Shown: piece by piece, positions 1-8,770 of the stretch | Layout of the letters: each line of letters opens with the position of its first letter | Numbering within the stretch: position 1 is the first letter of the stretch | Assembly (NCBI RefSeq): GCF_000499845.2 | Contig: NC_023749.2 | Coordinates: forward strand, 19,535,138-19,599,137 | Source: Phaseolus vulgaris | Taxonomy: Eukaryota; Streptophyta; Magnoliopsida; Fabales; Fabaceae | Direction of reading: 5' to 3' | Length of the DNA: 64,000 nt | Program-made: the position numbers and the translations under genes | The notes under the pieces: model-generated | What the model was told of the DNA's origin: nothing | Databases searched by the model: none | What the model saw: the letters and a program-made list of their open reading frames with translations, nothing else

Positions 1-803
1 GCGCTTTTAATCACAAACGTAACGCGCTCAATTAAAGCATCTAATTAGGAAACGTAGCGCATTTAAGACGTTGAAACGCTTGGGAGCCATTATAGTACCT
101 GAACGCTCGAAACGGAAACTGTATTGAATGACTTTAATTACCTGGCACCTAACTAAAGGGTGTTTCTATTCTAACCTGGCTGTCGTACACGTGGAGGGCC
201 TCACGACGCCATGACCCCCTCTGGGGGCGTTTCTGCCCATCTGGGGACGTTTCTACGTGTGAGTCCTCCTGCCTGGGAGTGCTACTGCGCTAGGGGTGAC
301 TTTTTGGGTGCCAACTCATGCCCCCAATCATCTAGTCACTCACTTTGAGAGCGTATCTGCCTTCCTCTTGTACCCTGCACCCGGCTACCCTGGGCGTGAC
401 CTTCCTCTTGAGTTGTATCTGTCCCAAAGGCATCTCTGGGCGGCAGGGGTACTTCACGAGTCAGGCTGCCCTACACTGGTGTTGTTACTATGGCCTTGAA
501 GCCACCTTTCTCTCCTCTTTATTACTGTTCCCTGGTTATCCAGGGTTTGGGGCCTTCCCACGGCGTCGCCCCCTCCATGGTCTTTCCTACCCATGGGTAT
601 CGGGGAGCAGCGCTGTGGTCACCTTGCCCTTGTGCCATTCCATCTTGGCGACACCCAGTTGGGCGGCACCCTATCTCGGCGATGCCCTGCTAGGCGACGC
701 CTTACCTGGGCGACGCCTTACCTTGGCGACGCTTTACATTGACTTTGACCTTTACGTTGACTTTGACCTTGACTTTGTCAACGCCCGGGTACGTGACGGT
801 ACA
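1..803 (-). repeat. 3' LTR of Tat-B, truncated by window edge
   Basis: Matches 18487-19288 nearly base for base. The inner end is ...GACGGTACA, the complement of an LTR starting TGTACCGTC. About 400 bp of the LTR lie before position 1. It holds G-box-like CACGTG at about 191 and, near the inner end (646-735), several GGCGACGCC-type units. Confidence 0.93.
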
Positions 804-816
804 GAAGCCCCCCAGT
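804..816 (-). other. Polypurine tract of Tat-B
   Basis: Directly inside the 3' LTR the minus strand reads CTGGGGGGCTTC and then the LTR start TGTACC. A purine run at this position primes plus-strand synthesis in LTR retrotransposons. Confidence 0.7.
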
Positions 817-1149
817 CTTAAGCTGATGACTTGTCTTCAGCGAAAAGACTAAGGCTTCGCCCATGCCATCCATGTGGCACCCGGTGACGTGTCATTCTTG
901 CTAACGTAGCAACCTTGAAACCATTGACGTGACGCTCTCTGAACCCTTGGGGTGCTCTTAATGGTTGATTGGACATCCTCTGAAACGGGGAAAGCAACGC
1001 TTTTTGGGGCCACGCTTAATCGCGTGCCACGTGGTTCATCACGCGGTCATCCTTAAGAACCTCTTGCGCTCCCCTCGAGCGCCTAATCCTGCAACACGTG
1101 GCATCATCGCACGGTCACCATTTGTTGTCCCTCGCGCTCCTCGTAACGT

Positions 1150-1524
1150 TTAAGTTACCCAAACCCCGCGTTGGAACCACTGTTACATCCACTTTCTCTG
1201 CCTTTCCTCACTGTTCATCTTCTTCAAATCCCTTCTCTCGCGACCCCTACTCTTTCGTGCTTCCGCTCTCCACGCCCTTCAACCCCCAAAGGTACGGTTT
1301 TTCCTCTCCTTGATGATTCCCTTTACTGCATGAACTGCTTGGGACTGTCCATGTTACTGCATTTCTTTGGATATCGTTTGTATGCTTCTTCGTTCCTCTC
1401 GTTCCTCTTTTCTCTCGTGTGGGTAGGGTTCTCCTAGGATTCCCCCATTTTTTCCCTTTTTCTTCTCCCAACCCTTTTTCTCTGAACCCTTTCTTTTCTC
1501 TTTTGATCTTCAGCTCTTGCATCA
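1150..1524 (+). promoter_or_regulatory. Leader of the antisense gene with a possible 5'-UTR intron
   Basis: Upstream of the ATG at 1525 is a pyrimidine-rich leader. A GT at 1292 (context AAAG|GTACGG) and an AG at 1513 (context GATCTTCAG) would remove a T-rich 222-bp intron ending 11 bp before the start codon, a common plant 5'-UTR arrangement. The ATG context (CATCAATGGC) is favourable. I see no convincing TATA box. The assignment is inferred from sequence alone. Confidence 0.4.
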
Positions 1525-2308
1525 ATGGCGAAAACTAAGACCGTCGCGCCTCCCCCACTCCCTAAGTCTTACTATAAAGGTGAGTATGACTGGGCCCCCG
1601 ACGATCTCCTCGACGAATGCTCCACCCTAAACTCTGTTGAGGACGTGGAGGCCCACAGGGGGGACCCTGCGCTTTACAATTTCAACGCCTTCCATAAAAC
1701 TCACGACTCCCACGTCCTGGTATGCCGGGTGAGACCTGGGATACCCGTTTGTGTGGACTCAAGAGACACTGGGGGAAGCCCCTTCTTCTTCCTTTATCAA
1801 ATGGTACTCAAGAGAGTGGGCATGCGTCTGCCTCTTACTTCCTTCGAGAAGGAACTGCTTACAGAGATAAACACCGCCCCAGCCCAGCTCCACCCCAACA
1901 GCTGGGCTTTCGTAAGGGGGTTTCAGATTCTCTGCGGATATCTGGGTGTCCCCTCTTCCGTGGACGTTTTTCTTCATTTTTTCGAGGTAAAGAAACAGGG
2001 GAAGAGCCTATGGATGAGCTTTTCTGGCATTGCAGGGCGCATCATCCTTACGCTCTTCCAAAATTCGTTCAAAGGATGGAAAGGGAAGTTCTTCAAAGTA
2101 CGTGCGACCAAGCGCGATCCTACCGTCCTAGAGGGCTTTCCCCTATACTGGACGGATAAGCCCATAACCATGAAGGCCCTGGCTTTGGATGAGCTCGCCC
2201 CCGCCAATCGGGACGTGTGCAAAGCCTTGGCGGGGCTGGGGGTAGTCTTTGATACCGCCAAACTCATCACAAACGAATTCAACGCCCATGGGCTCTCTAC
2301 CTACTTTG
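1525..2308 (+). CDS. Antisense ORF of Tat-B, exon 1: putative gypsy-type transposon domain protein
   Basis: Open for about 261 residues from a good ATG. The core (residues about 103-152: FEKELLTEI, then APAQLHPNSWAF, GYLGVPSSVDVFLHFFE) matches my memory of the plant 'putative gypsy type transposon' family (Transposase_28). No biochemical function is known to me for that family. It lies on the strand opposite Tat-B pol, between pol and the 3' LTR. The frame runs to a stop at 2320, but GT at 2309 and a T-rich tract ending in CAG at 2467 suggest a 159-bp intron. The related ORF at 4943 has a GT-AG intron at the same place (after the YxG that follows the domain). After splicing, the frame does not join cleanly to the coiled-coil ORF at 2501, so at least one small indel has occurred. 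Confidence 0.75.
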
Positions 2309-2500
2309 GTATCTGCCCTTGATTATTTATACTGCATTAGCTGTTGTGGTTATACGGATTCACTTGCTTGCTTGAACCCTTGTGGTTATCTGCGTGTGTC
2401 TGGCCATAGAACTCCCCTTCTGCTTTATCTGAATTAATCTTTGCTCTGCTATTCTTCGCTGTTGCAGGTTCAGTGATGACTTCTTTGAGGCGACTCGCTC

Positions 2501-3721
2501 TTGCCAAAATTTTTGAAGAAGGCAAAATCTGCCAAAGAGGGTGGAGACGCCGTCGCCTCTGACGTGCCCACCGTCGCTTCCCTACCGACTCCTCCACCAT
2601 CTGTTTCTCCTCCTCCCATTGCCGCGGTTCCCTTAGCCATGGCGTCGACCCCTGCCCCAGCACGCCCCAACAAAGGAAAAAGGGTGCTGGTCATAGACTC
2701 TGACAGCGAAGACTCGGGCCCTGCCCTGGTTTCCCATAAGAGGAGGGCTACAGGCCTTCCTGCCTCGTCAGCCGCATCTCCCGGTGGTGGGAGCCCTCTC
2801 AGGGACGATCCTCCAAGTGCCACATCACCTCCACCTCCACCGGCCCACGAGGGACGAGAAGAAAGGATTGACTCGGTTCCCCCGCTCTCGCCGTTGCTGC
2901 ATCGTGACGCAGCTGAGGCCTTGGGCTCCGCCCCTCCTGCACAAGTCCCTGCTTCGACTTCCCGCAAACCCCGAATTCCTCGCCCCGTCCATAGGGAGTT
3001 GACGCAGGGTTTCACCGAAGGAATGTCGCCAACTGATCCTCAAAAGAGGGGAGGCATGCCTTATTATATGGGGGCATTTCTGGCGGTGGCACTCAAGTGG
3101 CGCACCCAGGCTCGAAACGCTATCAAAGGGAGGGAGGCTCTCCGCAAGCTGAGACAAGAGGTGGGGGCGTTGAAGGAGGAGAAACAAAACTGGGGGCTCA
3201 AGGAGGAAGCTTCCCAATCTTTGCTAAAACTGGCCCACGAGGGTAGGGAGAGGGCTGAGGCGTACGCGCGAGAACTGGAACAGGCGCATGCCGATCAACT
3301 AGCCCAGCTCACCTCCTACCAAATCCAAAACATTGGCCTCCAAGAGGCGGCTCTTGCCTCCGAAGTACAGCGAAGAAAACTTGAAGAGCTGGATGCTGCT
3401 TGGAGGCAGAAGCTAGGTGAGAGAGAGGACGCCTTGGCTGCGAAGGTTGAAGCCTTGAGCCTTCTCCAAGCCGAGGCTAACAAGCTCCGCGTGGAGAAGG
3501 AATTTCTAGAGAAGCAATTGATATCCAAGGACTCTAGGGTTGCGGAACTAGAGGGGGAGGTCCAAGAATTGACTGGGGAGATGGCAGGCGCGTTTGAAGA
3601 GGGCTTCCAAGAGGCTCTGACTCAGGCGTCCTGCGAGAACCCTGGCATCAATATTTCAAACTGCGACCCCACACACCATGTCGTCAACGGGAAGGTCGTG
3701 CCTATGGACTTGGATGACTGA
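2501..3721 (+). CDS. Antisense ORF of Tat-B, exon 2: proline-rich and coiled-coil region
   Basis: About 406 residues are open, beginning near a TTG codon (probably not a true start; this is the 3' exon of the gene starting at 1525). The first 150 residues are rich in Pro, Ala and Ser, with an acidic patch (VIDSDSEDS) and basic runs (KRR, NKGKR). Residues about 190-365 form a long charged coiled coil (repeated E, K, L, Q). The C-terminus ends GFQEALTQASC...P..NIS...VVNGKVVPMD. The same ending is found in the antisense ORFs of Tat-A (GFEAAREQFACLFPDLDLS..., then VVDGKVV), so the two families' antisense genes are homologous. Nothing enzymatic is visible. Confidence 0.7.
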   Translation: MPKFLKKAKSAKEGGDAVASDVPTVASLPTPPPSVSPPPIAAVPLAMASTPAPARPNKGKRVLVIDSDSEDSGPALVSHKRRATGLPASSAASPGGGSPLRDDPPSATSPPPPPAHEGREERIDSVPPLSPLLHRDAAEALGSAPPAQVPASTSRKPRIPRPVHRELTQGFTEGMSPTDPQKRGGMPYYMGAFLAVALKWRTQARNAIKGREALRKLRQEVGALKEEKQNWGLKEEASQSLLKLAHEGRERAEAYARELEQAHADQLAQLTSYQIQNIGLQEAALASEVQRRKLEELDAAWRQKLGEREDALAAKVEALSLLQAEANKLRVEKEFLEKQLISKDSRVAELEGEVQELTGEMAGAFEEGFQEALTQASCENPGINISNCDPTHHVVNGKVVPMDLDD

Positions 3722-4235
3722 ATCACTGTCTCTCACCCGCCACCTTTACCTTTCAGGCTTTTACTCCTTTTACACTTTACCTTTGTTTTTGACTCTCTCT
3801 GTTAAACTTGTAATTCTTTGAACTGTCTGCACGCTTGTTACAACTCTGGGTTTTTGTATGATTACTTTCGTGCCTTCGCGATATAGAATTCTGCCTGTGC
3901 GATCTTACTCTCATTCTTTGCCTTCGCGTGCTCCGGCTGTTTTGTTTGTATTATACCCGTTTAAGGTCACGCATCGATGCTTACGCCCGTGGAGAGGCTC
4001 GTCTATCGGGGTCGTATCGTCCACGGGGTGTCCCCAACACCAAAGCGATCCGCTCCCTGGTTCTCGGTACCCGGCGCCCGCGCCTAAGGAGAGGCCTGCT
4101 ACAGCAGTGTCGTATCGTCCCGGGTGTCTGAAACGCCTGGTGCTCCAGGGGGAGGGGGGGCGTTCCCTCCAAGGCCTTTATTTCCCGCAGGTCTTGGGGA
4201 ACAACCCTGCCAGTGATTCGCTGGCGCTTGGCGAT
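3722..4235. other. Spacer after antisense gene 1
   Basis: Contains the T-rich 3' region of the antisense gene and then GC-rich sequence (about 4000-4140) with two similar phrases of the type GTCGTATCGTCC, 4012-4023 and 4110-4121. It looks like diverged LTR material but I could not match it confidently. No gene is supported. Confidence 0.4.
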
Positions 4236-4500
4236 CTTGTCTCCCTCCACAGTCTTTCCTACCTGTGGGTATCGGGGAGGCGACGCCGCTAACTTGGGTT
4301 GGCGACGCCCGCAACGTCTCACGCTGACGTCGCACTTTGCGTCCTTCCTGGCGACGCCTCGGACGTCTCATGCTGGCGTCGTCTTCGCCTTGGCATTGAC
4401 TTTGACCCTGGCCCTGGTCGCCTTTTGAGGACAGCGAAGAGCTCGAGGTTTCGCCGGTGCCATCCACGTGGCGCTTCTTGTATGGTTGATGGGACGTTCA
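4236..4500. repeat. Diverged copy of the LTR inner end and adjoining internal sequence
   Basis: Phrases run in the same order as at 575-985. These are CTCCATGGTCTTTCCTACC..GGGTATCGGGG, then GGCGACGCC units, TTGACTTTGACC, AGCGAA, TTCGCC.GTGCCATCCA.GTGGC and ATGGTTGAT.GGAC. The stretch therefore duplicates the LTR/internal boundary of Tat-B and places a second promoter region in front of antisense ORF 4943. It is strongly diverged from the first copy, so the duplication is much older than this insertion. Confidence 0.65.
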
Positions 4501-4800
4501 GTCATTCGACTGAGTCCTGACTCCTACTGTGCCCCTGACCCACTTTCGACGGCGCATCGTACCACTGGGTATTCTGTCGATACGACGTTTTCTGAGTTTA
4601 ACCAGCGGTGCCAGGGCCATCCTTTCATTTTCTGCCACGTGGCACGATCGTGCGGTGCATCCATTCGCGTCGTTTAATGCTCTGACTGCAATACTTCTAC
4701 TTGCGTCGTTTGGCGCTCTAACTGCTTTATTTAACTCTTCAAACTCTGAAACTGTTCTCATCATTTCTGCACTCTTCGTAACCTACTTACACTCTCTCTT

Positions 4801-4845
4801 CTTGCACCCTTTCTTCTTGCACCCTTTCTTCTTGCACCCTTTCTC
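4801..4845. repeat. 15-bp tandem repeat x3
   Basis: CTTGCACCCTTTCTT is repeated three times in the pyrimidine-rich leader before the ATG at 4943. This is seen directly. Confidence 0.9.
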
Positions 4846-4942
4846 TTCTCACGAAGGGTTCTTCCAGCGTTCGCTCCCATCGCTCGACTCTTGCGTTACC
4901 GGCGGGCCATACGCCTTTGACAATCCCTGATCTTGTTAAAGA

Positions 4943-5896
4943 ATGTCCTCTCATGCTACTTCCCCCAGGGTCAATCCCAAGGACCTGTACCCTTGGGCTT
5001 CGAGTGAGCTTCTCGACGAATGCTCATGCTTACTCGCCACCAGGGCCATAGGGGAACACAAAGGGGATTCATGTTCCTATGATCACCGTGCCTTCGCGAG
5101 GAGGCATGATGACGACATTGCTGTGCTCCCTTGCACTCTAGGGGAGCCAGTATGTGGAGACGATCGGGCCAACGAAGGGGTCCCCTTCTTCTACTTTTAC
5201 CAGGTGGTGTTCAAAACCATCGGCGTGCGCCTGCCCTTCTCCCGGTTCGAGAAGGAACTGCTAACGGAGATCAATGCCGCTCCGGCCCAGTTATACCCCA
5301 ACAGCTGGGCCTTTGATATCCTCTTCGGGTTTCTGGGTTGTGCACCCTCGGTTGACCTCTTTCTTCACTTCTTTGAGGTGAAGAGGCAAAGGCACAACCT
5401 CTGGGTAACTCTCAACAACGTTCCTGGGAGAGTTCTTCTAACCCCCTTCCAAAACTCATTCACCGAGTGGAAAGGCCGGTTCTTCAAGATTTGCTGCACT
5501 GACCTCGTTCCCACCGCCCTGGATGGTTTTCCTCTGTACTGGGTGAGAGAGGCGAGGGCCCTCAAAACTAAACCCTTCAAGAAGCTGGCTCCAAGTGATC
5601 AAATAGCTTGCCGGATTCTTGCTGAGGCGGGAAGTTTTGACTCTGCCACTTTGATCAGCTTGGAGTTCAGCGCTGGAACTCTCAAAAAGTATATAGGTAT
5701 GAGTCACTGCCCTAGAGACTTCCGCCTTTATCGCTTTCTATCTGTGCTTGTTTTGCGTCATGGTGCCTCTGACACATTCATCTCCCTTGGTGCAGGTTCG
5801 AAAATAAACCAAGAGAGGAGGGCACGACTCACTCGAGCTCTGCGGGCTGGGATCGGGGCTTCGCCTTCCTCCAGTGCTGACTCCGATGGCCACTGA
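4943..5896 (+). CDS. Second antisense ORF of Tat-B: gypsy-type transposon domain protein, shorter form
   Basis: A 317-residue ORF paralogous to 1525-2308: PWASSELLDECSCL against DWAPDDLLDECSTL, FEKELLTEINAAPAQLYPNS, SVDLFLHFFEVK, and WKGRFFKICC against WKGKFFKVRA. A 99-bp GT-AG stretch (5697-5795) sits where exon 1 of the first copy ends. Its length is divisible by three and it has no stop, so both spliced and unspliced messages stay in frame. After it the protein ends within about 33 residues, without the coiled coil of the first copy. The frame is intact. It is antisense to pol and upstream of the GGCGACGCC array. It could be a truncated paralogue or the N-terminal partner of the first protein; function unknown. 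Confidence 0.72.
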   Translation: MSSHATSPRVNPKDLYPWASSELLDECSCLLATRAIGEHKGDSCSYDHRAFARRHDDDIAVLPCTLGEPVCGDDRANEGVPFFYFYQVVFKTIGVRLPFSRFEKELLTEINAAPAQLYPNSWAFDILFGFLGCAPSVDLFLHFFEVKRQRHNLWVTLNNVPGRVLLTPFQNSFTEWKGRFFKICCTDLVPTALDGFPLYWVREARALKTKPFKKLAPSDQIACRILAEAGSFDSATLISLEFSAGTLKKYIGMSHCPRDFRLYRFLSVLVLRHGASDTFISLGAGSKINQERRARLTRALRAGIGASPSSSADSDGH

Positions 5897-6091
5897 GAAG
5901 TGGCTCGTTCGTGTTTTTGCATGATGTGTAATATTTGCCCCATTTGCGCTACTCCCCTTGTATCGAACATTGCTTGTAACATCAACTTTTCTATATCATA
6001 CTTGATTTTTTGCAACGCCGCTTTACTTTGCATACGTTTCGCATATTGTGCGCTTTTCCTTCGTCATGTTCCTCAACGGCGCCTGCATTCA

Positions 6092-6243
6092 GGCGACACC
6101 TTCTCTCCGGGCGACGCCTTCACCTAGGCGATGCCTTCTCCCTTGGGCGACGCCTTCTTTCTTAGCGACGCCTTCACCTAGGCGACGCCTTCTTTCTTGG
6201 CGACGCCTTCACCTAGGCGACGTCTTCTTTCTTGGCGACGCCT
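6092..6243. repeat. GGCGACGCCTTC tandem array, about 18-bp units x9
   Basis: Nine GGCGAC-type units start near 6092, 6110, 6126, 6145, 6164, 6181, 6199, 6216 and 6234. The later ones alternate CACCTA and TTTCTT spacers, giving a 36-bp dimer. Similar units occur near the inner end of the Tat-B LTR (646-735). Confidence 0.88.
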
Positions 6244-6307
6244 CACATTACTTCAAACGGAGAAAGATAAAGGCTGAAAACCAAGGCACTTCTTTTTCTC
6301 AAACTGG

Positions 6308-6366
6308 TTTTACCTTTTATTTGGGTGACCTCATTAAAAAACCCCCAAGAGGGAAAAAGAGTGTCC
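6308..6366 (-). other. Conserved post-pol motif of Tat-B
   Basis: On the minus strand, just downstream of the integrase stop, is CACTCTTTTTCCCTCTTGGG followed by a T-run, AATGAGGTCACCC and an A/T tail. A close version follows pol in both Tat-A copies (14250-14306, 61070-61125). CCCT...GGAGGG could form a short hairpin followed by T's. Its role (RNA 3' processing, packaging) is unknown to me. Confidence 0.6.
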
Positions 6367-6402
6367 CCTTCAACTAAATTGTTACATGGCTGCTTACATA
6401 AG

Positions 6403-7557
6403 TCAACTAAAATAAAATTTTAAGTTGGCTGCATTCCAGCTGCGTAGGATGGGACCCCCCTCCAAGGTCTCTAGGTTATACGACCCGTTGCCCTTAGCCT
6501 CGGTAATTCTGAAGGGTCCGGTCCACTTGGGAGACAGCTTATTCTCCAACTCGTATGGATGAGCCTTCCTCATAACTAGGTCGCCAATCTGAAACTGTCG
6601 CGGCTTTACCTTAGAGCTGTATTGTCGCTCTACTCTTCTCTTCACTGCTTCAGCCTTTATTCTGGCTTCCTCCCTGGCTTCGTCCAGTAGGTCTAGGTTC
6701 ACCCGCCTTTCTTCATTGGATTCTTCCGCCACGAAGTTTTGGAAACGAGGTGAGCTTTCGTGAATCTCAACTGGGATCATCGCGTCCGACCCATACACCA
6801 AGCTGAAAGGCGTCTCCATGGTGGAAGATTGGGGCGTGGTGTGGTATGCCCACACGATCCTTGGCACCTCCTCCGCCCATGCTCCATTGGCCTTTTCCAG
6901 CCTTCTCTTTAGCCCTCTTAGCAAAACTTTGTTTGCTGACTCTACCTGCCCATTAGTCTGCGGATGTTCAACTGATGCGAACACCTGCTTGATGCCTACT
7001 TCAGCACATAGGTTTCTCAACTGTTGACTGGCGAACTGGGTTCCGTTATCGGATATCAGCCGCCTAGGTACGCCGAAACGGCACACAATATTCTTCCACA
7101 CAAAGTGTTGGACTTTGTGCGCGGTGATCTGCGCCACGGGCTCCGCCTCTATCCACTTGGTGAAGTACTCGATGGCGACAATCAAGTACTTCATCTGCCT
7201 TATAGTCAACGGAAACGGGCCTAGGATGTCGATCCCCCAGGTATGGAAAGGCCATGGGCTGTATATGGATCGCAGCTCCTCTGGCGGCGCCTTGTGCCAG
7301 TTAGCGTGTTTTTGGCATTGCTTACAACACTGGGCGTGTCGCACGCAATCTTCCTTTACTGTTGGCCAATAAAACCCTGCGCGCACCACCTTAGAAGCTA
7401 AGGACCTTCCGCCTACATGGCTCCCAGAAACGCCTTCGTGGAGCTCCGCCATTATTCTGGTACACTCGTCGCCGCTTACGCATGTTAAGATAGGGTGAGT
7501 GAAACCGTGTCTGAACAACACTCCGTCTATCAGGGTGTACCTTGCCGCATTTCTCTT
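6403..7557 (-). pseudogene. Tat-B integrase, 3' part of pol, cut by Tat-A1 insertion
   Basis: The minus-strand frame is open from the junction at 7557 to the stop at 6403. In order it shows the zinc-binding region (HEGVSGSHVGG, then CCKQCQKH), the catalytic core with GIDILGPF (first D), ISDNGTQF (second D) and NGQVESAN (E), and a C-terminal GPY/F-type module (LSPKWTGPFRI) ending NLKFYFS. No chromodomain follows, as expected for the Tat lineage. Upstream of 7557 the reading frame enters the Tat-A1 LTR, so the N-terminal pol domains are missing. The catalytic triad is intact but there is no promoter-linked frame. It is about 75-80% similar by eye to Tat-A integrase. Confidence 0.9.
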
Positions 7558-8362
7558 TGTACCGCCCTGATGGTCGGGTGTGAAGACGTGGCATCCTGCT
7601 ACAGTGTAGGCGTGTTGACAAGGCGCCAGGTTGGCAGAAAGGAAGGAAGTCGGGGGGCACGTGTAGTCGCCAGTTGTTAAGCTGGCGTGTTCCGACTTCC
7701 AGCTTACTAGAATGGGCGATCGCCAGGTTGAAGATGAAGTCGCCAGATGTAGACCCAGGCGACCAAGCAGTCGGAGATCGCCAGAACAAGCACATCGCCG
7801 AAGATGAAGGAGAAGCAGGTTACGAAGGCGGCCGGCGAGACCACAGGGAAGGTGTATGAAGGCCCCTAACTCGCCAGTTCCAGTAGAGATCGCACTCCTA
7901 AGTTAGCTATGCACTGGGCAGTACCATGCATAAGTAACTTAGCCAAAATGAGAGTAGAAGCAGCGCCAAGTCAGGGAGCCTCCAGATGATGGCACGTGTA
8001 CAGTTGGATGCGAGCCACGTGTCCAAGTCTGTAACTGCAAGGAGAGAGAAAGCCACTAGGTATATAAGGTATATAAGAGTTCTTAACAAACTTTCTGAGG
8101 TACGCACGTTCAGTTCATACACTTTACGCTTGCGAGCGATAGAGCTAACTGTGAGAGAGGATTTGCACGGTTCCAGTTCTCTTAGTTTTTGGTGATACCG
8201 TCACTGACTTGAGCGTTAGAGTGCGATAGGCCGCAGCGGCGCCGCGCTGTTTCTTTGTAGGTTCTTGAGATAGATCCCGAAGAGGAACGGAGGTGAGAAG
8301 CGGTGCGCACGACGATCCTTTGACGAGGCAGTTTCCAGCGTTCCAGTCAACAGGCAGGATCA
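7558..8362 (+). repeat. 5' LTR of Tat-A1
   Basis: Starts TGTACCGCCCTG and ends CAGGCAGGATCA. Matches the LTR at 54401-55195 and three solo LTRs. It is 805 bp long and followed two bases later by the primer binding site. Confidence 0.95.
7993..8076 (+). promoter_or_regulatory. LTR promoter of Tat-A1: two G-boxes and a doubled TATA box
   Basis: CACGTGT occurs at 7993-7999 and 8016-8022 (the second in GCCACGTGTCC, an ABRE-like form). TATATAA follows at 8061-8067 and again at 8070-8076. Other Tat-A LTRs have a single TATATAA at the same place, so a 9-10 bp duplication doubled it here. Transcription probably starts about 30 bp downstream. Confidence 0.7.
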
Positions 8363-8364
8363 TC

Positions 8365-8382
8365 AGGCGCCCACCGTGGGGC
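8365..8382 (+). other. Primer binding site of Tat-A1 (tRNA-Lys)
   Basis: AGGCGCCCACCGTGGGGC begins two bases after the LTR. Apart from its first base it is complementary to the 3' end of plant tRNA-Lys(CUU) as I remember it (ending GCCCCACGGTGGGCG plus CCA). Confidence 0.75.
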
Positions 8383-8770
8383 CGTGTAAAACAAGCTCCC
8401 ATCCACAACGTGAGTTCTTGGAAGTTTTCGAGGTTTTCTGCGTGGTTGTGTGCTGGTGCAACCGTCGTTCGCCGTTTCTTTGAGTTTCGTTCGGTGGATT
8501 TGCGTTTTGAACCGTTCGTTTGGCTTTTCGATCGGTGGAGTAAGGTTTACTGCTGCTTACGCGTAATCTGTTTGGTGGAAGTTCGAGTTCTTTCGCTTGT
8601 TTGGTTGTTCGCGGGGAAGCGGTGGTTTCTGGCGAAGTTGTGATTTTCTTTGAAGGCTTACGGTGTTCTTGAGTTTTCTTGCACTGTCCCGCACTGTTTT
8701 CTCCGATTGATCGCTGATTCGATCGAGGCTGAAGTGTTGTTTGTTGCATTCCTGTGATTCGCTGAAGTTA

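Noticed and set aside
345..821. 158-codon plus-strand frame, repeated near 19010-19366
   Set aside because: Lies in the Tat-B LTR in both copies and encodes low-complexity sequence from the GGCGACGCC units.
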